A stretch of 64,000 bases of DNA from Porpolomopsis calyptriformis (Eukaryota; Basidiomycota; Agaricomycetes; Agaricales; Hygrophoraceae): the NCBI GenBank assembly GCA_951640195.1, contig OX621163.1:1736001-1800000 (forward strand). Reading direction: 5' to 3'. Below the pieces are notes generated by a model, which saw only the letters and a program-made list of their open reading frames with translations, ran no database searches and was not told the DNA's origin. Position numbers and translations under genes: made by a program. Below, in pieces: positions 1 to 11,480 of this stretch. The first letter of the stretch is position 1. Each line of letters starts with the position of its first letter.

Positions 1-319
1 TAATGTATTTTATGCATGTCATCCAGATCTTTGAGCAGCCGTTATCATTTGCAATACAGTATTATTTGCTAGACTCATCATAGGAAATGTAGCTTCTGTG
101 GACGTACAAATGAAATCCCCTTGACCATCGCGAGAACTTGTCATTCAATTGAATAATAATCAGGATCAGAACGGGACACGAGTGGGGTTAGCTTAGTCTG
201 GAACAATTCAAGTCAATGATGAATCAAGTCGGACGCTATTGCAAAGCCAAATGTTCGAGAAAAGGAGCCTTGTTGGGATCAAGGGCTGACGGTCGTGTTG
301 GTTTGAGGTACCACATGCC
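1..319. other. Left-edge stretch without a recognised gene
   Basis: AT-rich sequence with stop codons in all frames. I see no coding signal, tRNA-like box or repeat. It may be the 3' flank of a gene that lies outside the window. Confidence 0.4.
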
Positions 320-632
320 TTAGATGGTATTTCGTTTTATCTGACGCATTTGCTTGTTCCTTCCAGAAATTCCCCTCCTTCTGCTACGAAAACCTGGGGC
401 TAGGCTTCGGGAAATTACCCTTCCAGTCTGTGTGATCTTGACTTTCAGTTTCCCATACTTACCCGCCTTGAGAACAGGGACAGGAACATCCGTGCCGGAC
501 ACCCCTAGCTCCTGAGCGATCATCTCAATGATATTTCCACTTATCCAATAGAGCCGACGGGTGTTACCGATTCACTACATTACCCCCTCATCACCTCCTT
601 CCTCGGTTTCTCCCCCCCTGGAACTTTTCCAT
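320..632 (-). CDS. Possible small basic-tailed protein, unrecognised
   Basis: A spliced model gives about 60 residues. A first exon begins at 632 (MEKFQGGETEEGG), a canonical intron follows, and a second exon reads MIAQELGVSGTDVPVPVLKA. A further intron of about 63 nt (donor gtaagt near 459) leads to a basic C-terminus ending at the stop at 320. The middle part looks protein-like and the last 30 residues are rich in Arg and Lys. I do not recognise the family. The second exon can also be extended upstream in frame (LYWISGNIIEM), so the first exon may be wrong. It is divergent from the gene at 720, with about 90 bp between them. The gene is inferred from splice sites and composition only. Confidence 0.3.
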
Positions 633-719
633 TACGCCAAATGGTGCCCTCTATGCATGAACACCGTCGGACACACTGATTTTGCGTTATCGTAGAACGC
701 CCCGCGCCTAGTCTCACAG

Positions 720-2411
720 ATGAAGTTGAACTTCTCCATACCGAAGAGCTGGAAGAGAAAGAACAAATCAGCGTCACACAGCCCCACAGGTTCCTCCTCC
801 TCCTCCTCGAGGCAGGGCAGCGTCTCTGATCCGTGCATTCGCACGCGAACCGGAAGCATCAGCACTGCCAGCGCGTTGGCACCGGTTACCACCACAGGGG
901 AAAAGGTCTCGTTCTTGACCCAAAAAGCGGGCACCACGAGACAGGACAACCTTGCGGATAGAACTCTCTTTCATTCCAAGTCACATCTCGATCTTCAGCC
1001 CCGCACCCAGCCAGAAAAGCGAGGTCGTCCTTCTCTTGACAGTCTTCACGTCAGTGTTCGCCTGCCCTCTCCCCCCGATCGGTCGTGTGACAGCGCACAA
1101 TCTTCTTCGTCGGAAGTAATACATTGGTCTTCCTCCGAGCCCCCCCGCATTTCGCGACCGCCCTGGCCACACACCGTGTCTGGTCCCATCCATGGTGCTC
1201 CTCAACGCAAAGCTCGCTCATCCATCCCTGTAAATTTCGATGAATCTACTGCACCATCTTCTCGCATCCCGACTATACGTCCGAAACGGAGCATGCCTGA
1301 GTTGGACGGCATATGGAAGGGGTTCTTAGATGATGTTATGGAAGATCCAGGATCACTCCTGATGCAAGATGTCAACCAAGATCAAACTTCTCGCACATCC
1401 ACTCAACCTGTCATCAGTATGTTGGAGCCAAAAACGACACCCCGGCCACCTTCGCCTCCGAGTCCCAACAAATATTCCTCCCAATCTAGGATCAAATTGA
1501 CCAAATTTTCCGCTTCGATGTCTGAGCTCCCCTATTTTCCGGAAGACCGTCGAGATGTTTCGACAGGGAGCAACAAAGCCAAGATTTCACCACAGGAACT
1601 TCCGACTGACCTTAAAGTGGCCAAGTCCAAGTTTCCGCCAGCGTTAACCTCACCCCCACCCCTGGCACCTCAACCTCCGGTACCGGTACCAAACCCAGTC
1701 ATCTCCGCCGCACAACCCTCGCCAGCCGGTAATATTCCTGTCGTAGGACCCACGCCCGTCCTTGCTCCACACCCTCCGCTGTGCATCCGCAAGCGTCCCA
1801 CGCCTCAGCCACTCGATCTGCGCAAGTTCTCGACCGCCCCTTCCCAGGTCCCTCGTTCCTCGACCCCCGAGTCGCCTCTCCCTCGTACACCAACTACACC
1901 AACTACTTCACGCTCGCCAGTCTCACAACATCCATCTCATACTCGCACTACAGGTTCTCCAGTCTCCATTCTTAAGAAAACACCAAGAGGTTCCGGCAAC
2001 CACACTCATCCTATCCTTCTCTCGGCTTCACCAATCTCTCCTGATTACTTTGGATCCGTCTCACCACGAAGTGGACAAACATTGTCCCCCACAGAATCGA
2101 AAAATTTGTTTTCACGTGCAACCCCACGAGTTGCACGTTCCAGTTACAGTCTTAGAGCTTCAGTCATGCCTCCCACAGGTTCTCATCGGGCTACGTCGAG
2201 TGAATCCGTGACTACCATCGTTGGTGGCAGAAGAAGAACACTCTCGCGGCCAGAGATTCCGGTACCGCGAAAGCCATTACAAGAGGATGATGTATATGTT
2301 GTACGTTCACTCCTTTTAAAACCATCTGGGACAAGACTGATTTGTTTGTGTAAGCATCCACGACCTGCGCCTATCCCTCCCCAGCGTGTCGAGTGGGGAT
2401 ATGCAGTGTGA
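720..2411 (+). CDS. Ser/Pro-rich low-complexity protein, unrecognised
   Basis: A long open frame starts MKLNFSIPKSWKRKNKS and codes for about 530-560 residues dominated by Ser, Pro and Thr. It has a poly-Ser run near residue 25 encoded by TCC repeats, many SP/TP dipeptides and RPP clusters, and no visible membrane segment or enzyme motif. The basic N-terminus and disordered body suggest a phosphoregulated scaffold or cytoskeletal or signalling adaptor, but this is inference. The last 100 bases may contain an intron from about 2299 (donor gtacgt) to 2384, which would give a tail ending VRVEWGYAV at the same stop. A hairpin plus T15 tract follows 12 bp after the stop. Confidence 0.7.
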   Translation: MKLNFSIPKSWKRKNKSASHSPTGSSSSSSRQGSVSDPCIRTRTGSISTASALAPVTTTGEKVSFLTQKAGTTRQDNLADRTLFHSKSHLDLQPRTQPEKRGRPSLDSLHVSVRLPSPPDRSCDSAQSSSSEVIHWSSSEPPRISRPPWPHTVSGPIHGAPQRKARSSIPVNFDESTAPSSRIPTIRPKRSMPELDGIWKGFLDDVMEDPGSLLMQDVNQDQTSRTSTQPVISMLEPKTTPRPPSPPSPNKYSSQSRIKLTKFSASMSELPYFPEDRRDVSTGSNKAKISPQELPTDLKVAKSKFPPALTSPPPLAPQPPVPVPNPVISAAQPSPAGNIPVVGPTPVLAPHPPLCIRKRPTPQPLDLRKFSTAPSQVPRSSTPESPLPRTPTTPTTSRSPVSQHPSHTRTTGSPVSILKKTPRGSGNHTHPILLSASPISPDYFGSVSPRSGQTLSPTESKNLFSRATPRVARSSYSLRASVMPPTGSHRATSSESVTTIVGGRRRTLSRPEIPVPRKPLQEDDVYVVRSLLLKPSGTRLICLCKHPRPAPIPPQRVEWGYAV

Positions 2412-2423
2412 CTCGACTCACAA

Positions 2424-2459
2424 GTGTCAATAGAGTTGACACAGTTTTTTTTTTTTTTT
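2424..2459 (+). terminator. Hairpin followed by T15 tract
   Basis: A perfect 7-bp inverted repeat (GTGTCAA / TTGACAC, loop TAGAG) at 2424-2442 is followed, after two bases, by fifteen Ts at 2445-2459. The shape is that of an intrinsic terminator. In a eukaryote a T-run of this kind stops RNA polymerase III. It lies between the Ser/Pro-rich gene and the convergent VMA21. Function is unproven; see findings. Confidence 0.4.
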
Positions 2460-2678
2460 GCTTGTCCCCTTCTAGAGGTACAACGTATTGTAGGAAACTA
2501 ATCATCACTAGCGTGTATCACAAAATCACTACTGGATGTCCTATCGGTATCATTATTCGTATCCTCTAAATGAGAGAAATATTCGATTACGTTGGGAAAC
2601 CACATGCGCCTACATGCCGGATCAACAACCAAAACGAAGAGGGGAGATCACACGGCGAGCTCGCTCAGGTACTGTTAT

Positions 2679-3048
2679 TCACCGATCTTTTTTCGATTCA
2701 TTTGATTCAGTCTCCTCCGTCCGCTCGCGGTCCTCCGCCAAAGAGGTCACAACATAACCAACCAAGACGAGATTGGCGGCAAATACCGCCGTCAGGGCTG
2801 CGTAGGTGGAATTATCTGGGAAGGAGGTGAATGAAAGGAATGGAGGTATGTTAACCGCGACTCGCCATTCCAGACATATTTGAGCGTGGCAAAGTATGAG
2901 GTGAGAGGAACAATAGCGAGAGAGATGCTGAAGGCGATGAGTTTCGCAAGTATCCTTCTAGAACAAATGATCTCGGTCATTTAGGCAACGCTAGCTGAAG
3001 AATAGCGCGGCACCTCGGGGCGGCCCCCTTTGAAATCTGAGCGCTCAT
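2679..3048 (-). CDS. VMA21: V-ATPase assembly factor VMA21
   Basis: An ER membrane chaperone needed to assemble the V0 sector of the vacuolar H+-ATPase. Three exons (3014-3048, 2866-2957, 2679-2815) sum to 264 nt, about 87 aa, the usual size. The protein starts MSAQISKGAAPRR. It has two transmembrane segments, the first around ILAKLIAFSISLAIVPLTSY and the second around AALTAVFAANLVLVGYVV, and ends in a charged tail ending in ESKKDR. Intron 1 is canonical (56 nt). Intron 2 (2816-2865) must start with GC (gcgagt): every GT alternative breaks the frame. It is divergent from ALG8 with about 105 bp between start codons. The C-terminus is basic, in keeping with an ER retention signal. The identity is convincing from the two-helix pattern. 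Confidence 0.85.
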
Positions 3049-3153
3049 TTATGATCGGTGATGAGTGCGCTCCGACTCACGTGATATGTAAATTCACATC
3101 CACAGCAGCCGCGTGGACCAATATTCTCCTTCGAGCTCAGCACCGCCAAATCG

Positions 3154-5350
3154 ATGTTGGAGCCATCAGAATGGGATCTGTTCATTGTATCAATATCTAT
3201 AAAACTTCTTCTCTTCCCTGCATAGTGAGTCCAATACGCCGTGTTCAGATGAATTGATCTAGACCGATTCGTAGCCGATCTACCGATTTTGAAGTGCACA
3301 GAAATTGGCTTGCAGTGACCTATTCTCTTCCACTATCACAATGGTATTACGACGTGAGCCTTCACCATTCACCGTCCTCCCCAGTCTCTCAAAATTGTCG
3401 CGTAGACGACATCAGAATGGAGTGAGTGAGCAACTTTGCTCCCCGAAATATAACTCAAACTGTCCTTTACACAGCGCTGGATTATCCTCCCTTCTTTGCC
3501 CACTTTGAAAAATTTCTCTCGATCCCGGCTTCCCTTGTCGATTCGCGGATAGTGGAGCTCAAAAATCTAAATTATAGCTCGTGGACCGTTGTGGCCTATC
3601 AGCGCTCTACGGTCATTCTGACCGAGTTGGTCCTTGGTGCTGCACTTCGCAGGTGATCCGAATCTTCCGGGGGGCTACCAGCCAGCTTATACCATATCAT
3701 ACAGATTCGTGCATGGAGCTATAGATCCGCAAGCCCAGCGGATTATATCAGCATTGTTGTTTCTCCATCCAGGATTTCTCATCGTAGACCATATTCACTT
3801 TCAGTACAACGGTTTCATGTTTGGAATTTTACTCTGGTCAATTCTGATGGCACGTAATGTGAGCGTAGCGACCTCATTTCGACTCTCACCATTTGATGCG
3901 GTTAAATTAGGGCAATAAACTCGCCAGTGGCGTCTTTTTTGCGATCTTGCTTAATTTTAAGCACATTTATATATACCTGGCAGTATGTCTTTCCCTGACC
4001 ATTTCCCCCTTGCTAACCATCTCATATCTGTCTCAAGCCTGCATATTTCGTTTACCTCCTCCGCACCTTCTGCATTTCTTCCTCAGGCCAAATCCAACCA
4101 GCACGTTTTCTTTCTCTCGCAAATGCTGTCATCGCGGTTTTTGTATTGTCCCTCGGCCCTTTCATCCTTATGGGCCAACTCCCCCAATTGCTTTCAAGAT
4201 TGTTTCCGTTCACTCGGGGGTTAAACCATGCTTATTGGGCACCGAATGCATGGGCTCTAATTTCGGCTGCCGATCGTGTACTGTTGCAATGTAGGTTACA
4301 CCCAATTCTCTGCGCCGCTCATGAAAATGGTTCAAACCCTTGTTGTCGCGTAGATGTCAAATATACCGGCTCGGACATCCCTGTGAATGTTTCCGGTGTT
4401 GCTTCAACTTCAAGAGGCCTGGTCGGTGATACAGTCTTCGCCGTCCTCCCCAACATAAAGCCTATCCATACATTCGTGATCACCATGGGATTTCAATTGG
4501 TAAGTCATCCTATATCATACACAGCAACATATCTCGAGTTGTGGGTGTCAAGATTTTCCTTGTGAAATTGTGGTTCACCCCAACCTACGAATCATTCCTG
4601 GCCGCCCTGACGCTCTGCGGTTACACCTCGTACATGTTTGGTTGGCACGTGCACGAGAAGGCAATATTACTTGTGCTAGTTCCTCTCAGGTTTGAATATT
4701 CGGCTATTTTCACGTGGAGTGTAGGTTGATATGCGTTTGGTGTACAAAGTTTATTGGCAGCCGAGAGGCAGGTTTATTTCAGGACGTTTATCATTGCCAG
4801 CATTGCAGGAGTGTTCTCGTTATTCCCATTGCTGTTCACACCAGCAGGTACGGAGGTCGGCGTCTTCTGAAGCAATCATTTCTAATCATCACATAGAAAC
4901 CTTGGTCAAAATTTTTTATTCGGTTTTGTGGACAGCATTCGCCTTCGAACCACTCAACAAACGGGTCCACGAGTGAGTCCCACAGCATTCACACCTAAAC
5001 GGCACCCAAATACCTTGACCCGTTCACTCGCCAGATTCCCTCAGTCTCTCACTCACGTTGTCGTCGATGTTGTCGAAAAACTTTATTTGACTGGGTTCCC
5101 ATTGCTTCAACTTTTCGTATTGTTATTCCCCAGTATCACCCGCCGACATCTTTCACCATCAGTGGCGCCTGGCCCACCAGGATGTGCCGTTGTGGATTTC
5201 TTTTCATGTCCGGAGCCCGAGGATCTGGTCAAAATCTCGGCTGCGGCGTCAATGGAATTTTTGCCTTTGATGTTAACTAGTGTGTATTGTGCTGTTGGAC
5301 TAGTCTGGGCGTTCTCACGGTTATCTGTCACGTATCTAAAGCGAAGATAA
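3154..5350 (+). CDS. ALG8: ALG8 alpha-1,3-glucosyltransferase
   Basis: Adds the second glucose to the dolichol-linked N-glycan precursor in the ER lumen, using dolichyl-phosphate glucose. Exons joined from 3154 give [10 protein letters not shown], then the family signature [47 protein letters not shown] motif ([16 protein letters not shown]), [36 protein letters not shown] and [10 protein letters not shown]. It ends [16 protein letters not shown] before the stop at 5350. These blocks occur in the order and spacing of human and yeast ALG8, and many hydrophobic segments fit a polytopic ER protein. HFQYNG and the DYPPFFA motif distinguish ALG8/ALG6 from other GT-C enzymes; the [11 protein letters not shown] block and overall match favour ALG8. 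It converges on RBG1 with 48 bp between stops. Confidence 0.93.
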
Positions 5351-5398
5351 GATTGAATTGTCAACTGCCAACGTGTGAAATGCTTGATTAATTACACG

Positions 5399-7202
5399 TT
5401 ATTTCTTGACGATGTGAACGACTGGGTGGAAGATTAGAGCGATATCAGATGGGGATGTAGGGTCTCACCATCCTCATCCTTCAGAACATGGTCCAGCCCG
5501 ACTTTTTGGCCTCGTATATGCTTCGCACTTGCGCCCCACACAATAGCACTGCAGTGACGGTCCCCTGCTCAACCAGGCACGTCATGTAGGACTCGAGGTA
5601 AAGTACACTTACTACTTCAACTGTTTCGCGATCTCCTTGTGGATAGAGTTGCAAAAGTCCTCGATAGTGCATTTGGCGCGGCGGAGCACAACAGGCTCGT
5701 TGTAGTCTGGCGGCAGACCGCGAGGTTTTGTGTACACACGTACAAGATCTAATGTTTCCCACATCACATCAATGAGCTCGTCCACGTTGAGCCATTCCTT
5801 GGAGGAAATGGGTACACTTTTTGGAATTTTGTACCTGATGATGGGATGAAGAGTGGTGTTGGAATGAAACAAGAATGAACGAACAGGAGGTCAAGCTCTT
5901 CTATTGAAATGGCATCGATCTGGCGAGAACATGACTGGGTTATGCACGGCATTGTTTCTGCGAACATCGCACACCTTGTTCAAAACCTGTTGAAATTGTT
6001 AGCCAACGCGAGAAGCTTTCGTTAACAATATTCTCACATAAATGGCTGGGATATACACTCTAGAGATATATTCAGTTAATGGAGATTATATAAATATGTA
6101 ATTCAAACCTGTTGTCTTCAATGACATCTACGAGATCGTCCGCTGTCGCGCCAGGTTCTCTGATGGCAATGTCGGCGTTGCTGATTCTATACTCACTTAG
6201 GATGGCTTTGATCTCATCTTGGTCAATGTTTGTGAGTGGGACGGTATTCGTGATCGCAATGCCGCCCTTCTCCTTTCTGCGTACTAGGATATCCGGGGCA
6301 GATTTGTTCAGCCGAATCCCAAATCCCTCGAGCTCAGATTCAATAAGTCTCTTGTCCCCAAGTGGTTTAAGTACATCCAAGACAATGAAAATGAGGTTGC
6401 AAGTTCGGGCCACTGATGCAAGCAGGAGGATGAATTTTGGTATAGCCGATGGGGTTGAAGTAGAGTATTCGTACCCGCGATGACTTTAGAAGAGGTGAGT
6501 TTCAAATTCCGCATAATTGGGATTGTCAAGGACGTGGTACGTACCTTGCCGGCCTCTACCTCGGCCGTCGTTTGCGCCCTCGATGATACCGGCTGGCACA
6601 AGAGATCACCACGGATACGTCGAAGCATGCCGAGGTACTCACGTAGGTCCAAGATTTGAATTGGGGCACCGTGAACCTTCAATGTCCCGGGGACAGTAGT
6701 GAGAGTCGTAAAGTCAATTTCTGAGACTTCAGAATGGGTCCCCGTAAGCTTTGTCATTAATGTAGACTGGACAAACTTGAATGTTCGGTGATTTACGCGT
6801 GAAGAACGCGATGTGCGTACCTTCCCCACCGAAGGAAAACCGACGAAACCGACGGATGCTATGCCTGTGCGGGCAACATCGAATCCTAACCCTCCGCCTC
6901 CACCCCCGCCGCTCGCGGGTGAAATGAGTTCCCGCCTAAGCTTGGCGAGTTTTGCTTTCAATAGGCCCAAGTGATAACTCGTAGCCTTATTTTTTTGGGC
7001 TGTCAATGGGCTACGTCTGTGGGTGTGTCATTTATTGTGTTTGAGAGACGTACTTCTTGCCTACAAGACAAGAAGAAATGAGCAAGGCAAGACTAGCGAC
7101 GCAAACCCCCACCATTTCATCCTCGATTTCCTATGAACAAATCAGATACCAAATAGCTTCAATAGGCGGTTGACATACCTTGATTTTCTGCACGGTAGTC
7201 AT
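5399..7202 (-). CDS. RBG1: Developmentally regulated GTP-binding protein RBG1/DRG1
   Basis: A translation-associated OBG/DRG GTPase. The spliced product (about 365 aa) starts [28 protein letters not shown], nearly the yeast and human N-terminus. It carries the glycine-rich linker, the P-loop [11 protein letters not shown] split by an intron after GK, the FTTLTTVPG switch I, LDLPGIIEGA switch II, and NKID (G4), and ends in a TGS domain whose last residues are DEDVVHIVKK. The N-terminus is assembled from four short exons: 7179-7202, 7113-7130, a 7-nt micro-exon at 7054-7060 (codes A-R and the first base of T), and the exon ending at 6999. Partners in other fungi are Tma46/DFRP-type proteins; none is seen here. 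It is divergent from KCH1. Very secure. Confidence 0.95.
7054..7060 (-). other. RBG1: 7-nt micro-exon of RBG1
   Basis: On the minus strand the seven bases GCAAGAA are bounded by a 52-nt intron upstream (7061-7112) and a 54-nt intron downstream (7000-7053), both GT-AG. Only inclusion of this exon restores the invariant EDEM-AR-TQKNKAT sequence of the family and the reading frame. Confidence 0.85.
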
Positions 7203-7445
7203 AGCTGACCGTGACGATTCCTGTCACAATCAAATAAGCTGGCATATCAACCGGCTGTCACAAACTCTCGCACGCAAATTGGTAGCTGGCCCCCACCTCC
7301 TCCGTTCTTTACAATCGTCGCTCGCTGCTCAAGTCTCCAGACTGGCAGGCTCTGGTCTACAACAAACACCCCACCCTCTCCACACTTTTTTCGTGGCCGG
7401 TGAGGCACCCGTCATTCTTATTCTCAACTCCAACACAACTAGGCT

Positions 7446-9389
7446 ATGTGTGGTGGACCTGCGTGGAAGCGAGAGATCGTTCCCGACCACAAGGCATGCT
7501 TTTTACCTGTGTCCCTCAACTTGACTTTAATCATTTCGTTAGTTCGACTTTGTCGACACCCGGGAGTTCACAGACAATGGGTTTTCTATGCGCGTGAAGT
7601 AAGCACTCTACATCAACTACCGGCGAGCAGAGGTTTTCCTCCTCAAATTTTCAAGTCGCCTTCTATTGTGCCATTCACTCATTTTTGCTCAACTTCAGGT
7701 ACCTTTGGCTCTATATCATCGTTCTGAAATCATTCCTTGTCTACATCACCGATATTTTTACCGCCGTCACTATGTTGACCACGAATGGCTGGCACAGTCA
7801 AGTCTTCAATGATTGCCGAACTTTGAATGGCTGTTTTTACATCCCCTTCAATGTTGGCCGGTGGTTATTTGTTGGATGCATCCTTTTTTCATTTTTACTG
7901 GTGTGTTGACTCAGGGTCAGATCTGCATGGGTTTCTTATTTCTTTTTTTGTCTCCGCGTCTCCCCAGCTGGCTTATGAGGCTCGCAAGACCAAAAAGATC
8001 ATAGCCAGTCGAGACATTTCGTATGCCTTTACAAACGTCATGGCCAATCATTATTATTCCCTCAGTATGTCTCTATCTAATTGTCTATCTCAACATTAAC
8101 CGTTGCCGCCCACAACAGGGTCATATGATCATTTCTGCTTCTTTGAACACATAAGCAATTCTACCAAGATAAGCGATGATTTCGCCTTCTTCGTGTTCTT
8201 TGTCTTCAAGAGTAAGTCGGTCGTCCGTGTAAGCTTACCATACTTACTCCTTGCCAACTAGGCTGGAAACGTCTTCTTTTGGCTGACGCTCCTCGTCAAA
8301 CCATCAACGCGCTGACCCTTTATGCAATCTATCTTTCCAAGGAACACAAACCGGGTGCATGGTACTATCTTCCAAAATATTTCGAACAGAATACATTGTC
8401 TACCTCGTTCCTGATGGTTACAACATCTCTAACTGTGATTGTGTTCGCCGGTTCTCTTCTGGTTTTGATTGTGGCCGGGATATGTTACATTCCTTTGTTG
8501 TGCTACATCCGAGGTAATCTCAAGGTATGATTCGTATCCTTTTTGTCTGTGTATTCTCGCTGATTCCTCTCTAGGAATACTGTTGTCATAAAGTCGATAA
8601 GGTAACTTGCGTCAAGCTGCTCCGTTATTCTTGTTTGGTTCTCAGCGCCACATTTCACAGCGGATCGACACGGTTATCAAGCGTCGGCAAAAGCAACGCC
8701 TTGCAGATGCTGCCAGGAACGCCAGGAAAGAGGCGATGGGCGATTTTACGCATCTAAAGAACAAGAAAGGCGAACTGATTGGGAAACCACTACCTCAACC
8801 GACACTCCCGAACCTCTCGGTCGACGACGACGTTGACGATAGTTCTTCGTATAAGCTTGCTCCACCCAGCACTTATACCCAGGATACATATTACTACTCG
8901 GATAGCAAAGCTGACTACCCCACCATGCCCGCGTACAATCTGCCTCCCCAACAAACTGGCGCCTATGCACAGTATAACTCCTCATTGCCAACGCTGGGGC
9001 AAAATGACCCGTACCAGCAACACCCGACGTACGATGACGATGTTGATAGCATGTCATATCAACCCGCACCCAACCCTTACGTACAGCAACCGTATGATCG
9101 TACATCTCCGCCCCCGAATCCATACGTTGGCGTCCCAAACTACGTTGCCGACCCGCACGATGTCTACCAGGGACGGGCGGTGCCAAACGAGATAGCTCGT
9201 CGCGCCTCTCCCCCCTCCTCCATAGGACCACCCAGCTCTGTGCTGGCGTATTACGAGACGCCAGACTATTCGCACGGACAGCCGGTGTACGCCCAGAACA
9301 CCCATGGGGATGCCTATGGGCAATATTCTGCCTCACCGCAGAACGTGCAGCGGCCTCGCAGTAACGAGAACGGAGGGTTTGCGTATTAA
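7446..9389 (+). CDS. KCH1: KCH1/PRM6-like low-affinity K+ transporter
   Basis: A fungal plasma-membrane potassium-uptake protein of the Kch1 family, which in yeast supports Ca2+ signalling during pheromone response. It begins MCGGPAWKREIVPDHK, then KFDFVDTREF. Hydrophobic segments include YLWLYIIVLKSFLVYI, RWLFVGCILFSFLL and LTVIVFAGSLLVLIVAGICY. The conserved stretches SRDISYAFTNVMANHYYSL, SYDHFCFF, ADAPRQTINALTLYAIYLS and YIRGNLKEYCCHKVDKRI match the family order. The last 250 residues form a Pro/Tyr/Gln-rich cytosolic tail. About eight short introns; the first (7494-7542) needs a GC donor (gcatgc) to keep PDHK-FDFVD in frame. Length is about 500 aa. Confidence 0.88.
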
Positions 9390-9646
9390 CTAGGGACTCT
9401 TTTTTTTATTATTTCAGATTCTTGTCTCTCTTCATCCGATTTCCGTTGAATGTTGAATGTTCAGCACCAATGTATTAGAAGATACGGTACATTAATCAAC
9501 GAGCTTTTTACCTAAACTGATCTCGTCTGGCCACCGGAAGCATTTCTTAACCGTATGCACCGTACAGCCACTCTTGGTAAGTAAACCTCGTTCCGTACTC
9601 ACCGTTCACCACCACCACGACGTGGCCAAGCGTCTCTTGGGCCGCG

Positions 9647-11116
9647 ATGAATACCGTAACATATCTTTCGCACCAGTTTGATGTGTTGGCTTCCGCACGG
9701 ACTCCACCCTCCACCCCGACCGATGGATCACCCTCTTTCTTCTCGAGCTTATATTCTTCGCATTCTCAACAAGACCCAGCCTCTGGCGGGTCCGTCAAGA
9801 GGGTGAAGTCCTGGTCTACAAAGTCATTCCTTTTCCCTCGCGCTCCGGAGTCGTTTTCGTCTCCACCGAGACGCTCTTTTTCAACACCCACCGATCTCAT
9901 AACATTCGCGTCTGTGCCGCCGTCTCTCGAATCATCCCCCCAACAGACATCAATTTCATCCCAAGACACAGTAAAAGGCGTCATCAGACAAGTCTTCTTT
10001 ATTCGACTATTTGTTTTAGTCTGCCATCTTCTGAGCGCAGCATGGTCGTCAGTTGCGACCAGAGCAACCAGGCATGAGCGTCGAGTTCAATCAGACGCGG
10101 GCATGGATGGCAAGGATTTAGAGAAGGAGGTTAAAGATGGAGGTGCCCTTGTGCATTCAGAAGGCCCATCGCCGTATCCCCCATCGTTCCGCAGCTCGTA
10201 CTTTTTTCGAATACGTCGCTCGGTAGGTGATCAGCCATCCACCTCGGAACCAAAGCAGGAGCCTGAATCACCACCCTCCTCATTGCCATCAACGACAACC
10301 GAGGTACTATTACCCGCCGAGACTTCAAGAACACCCACACCTGTTCCCAGCACAAGGAAGGTACCCTTCCTGCTGCTGCCCAAAACACTTGTCCTTGATC
10401 TCGACGAAACTCTAATTCACTCTACTTCGAGACCCATGCACTCGTCTGGCTCGAGTGGATCTGGTCTCTTGGGTCTGAAGACCTTTGGAAGAAGAAACAA
10501 AGGTGCAGGCCACATGGTAGAGGTCGTTCTGGGTGGTCGCAGTACGCTTTACCATGTGTACAAGAGACCTTTTGTAGATTTCTTTCTTCGAACGGTCAGT
10601 TTTTGAGTGGGTTTTGTCACCGTGTTTATCATTTCTCCAACAGGTCTCGGGATGGTATACACTTGTCATATTCACTGCTTCTATGCAAGAATATGCAGAC
10701 CCTGTGATTGACTGGCTTGATGCTGGTCGTGGAATACTTGCCCGTCGCCTTTTCCGCGATGTATGTCTTGTCTGAAATCAATGATGCTGCTGCCCTAAAC
10801 TCTATTTCAAGTCGTGTACTCAGCTGCCAAACGGGTCTTATACCAAGGATTTATCGATCGTGGAACAAGATCTCGCCAGAGTCTGCCTCGTCGACAACTC
10901 TCCCGTTAGCTATCGCATAAATGAAGGTGAGTGAAAATGAAGCCTTCGTTTGTCTCCGCATGAATGACGACCGCATTCACAGCAAATGGCATCCCCGTCG
11001 AAGGCTGGACACATGATCCATCCGATGAGGCTTTGCTTGACCTTTTGCCCGTTCTCGACTCCTTGCGATTCACTACCGACGTTCGCAGAGTGCTGGGCAT
11101 TAGAGGATTTTCGTGA
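9647..11116 (+). CDS. NEM1: NEM1-like NIF/FCP1-family phosphatase
   Basis: A HAD-family protein phosphatase of the Dullard/Nem1 group, which with Spo7 dephosphorylates the lipin Pah1 at the nuclear envelope/ER. The catalytic motif [13 protein letters not shown] (DxDxT, nucleophile first Asp) is followed by [34 protein letters not shown], and [19 protein letters not shown] with the motif-III region. The roughly 240-residue N-terminal part is Ser/Pro-rich and carries one hydrophobic segment ([18 protein letters not shown]), as in Nem1 and unlike soluble SCP phosphatases. Three introns (10596-10644, 10760-10812 and 10927-10981 approximately) join the frames. The product is about 435 aa. The start at 9647 is the first ATG of the open frame. 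Confidence 0.85.
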
Positions 11117-11480
11117 CCTGTGGTACCCATCGCAAGAACCTAGTAATATACTTTGTTCGATGTAGACCGTCCACCTTCAACTAGGGTTTTTGGCACCAGC
11201 GTTTCTACCGCATCACCACATAACTTACCCTCCTCCGACATCATTCATCACAAGAGCATTCATAGCATGGTCCAAGTTCAATTTAATATTGTCATGTAAA
11301 CTTACAGTGTCAACTCATCTAACTTCTTTTGCTGTTGACTATGCGCCTCCTCGTCAGCGACAGAATTAAACCGTGCATCCCAGGAGAGTGGATGTGGGGA
11401 AAACAAAACTTAGGATATCGTTTGCGTAAGAAATCGGATGCCAGATAGAAAAAAACACTGTAAGGCCGGATCAGAAAGGT
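11117..11480. other. Intergenic stretch between convergent genes
   Basis: This lies between the NEM1-like stop and the SNF7 stop and holds the two 3' flanks. I see no open frame of note, no repeat and no RNA gene. Confidence 0.6.

Noticed and set aside
8746..9336. 196-codon minus-strand frame
   Set aside because: It lies antisense to the Pro/Tyr-rich tail of KCH1 and mirrors its composition; no motif or splice context of its own.
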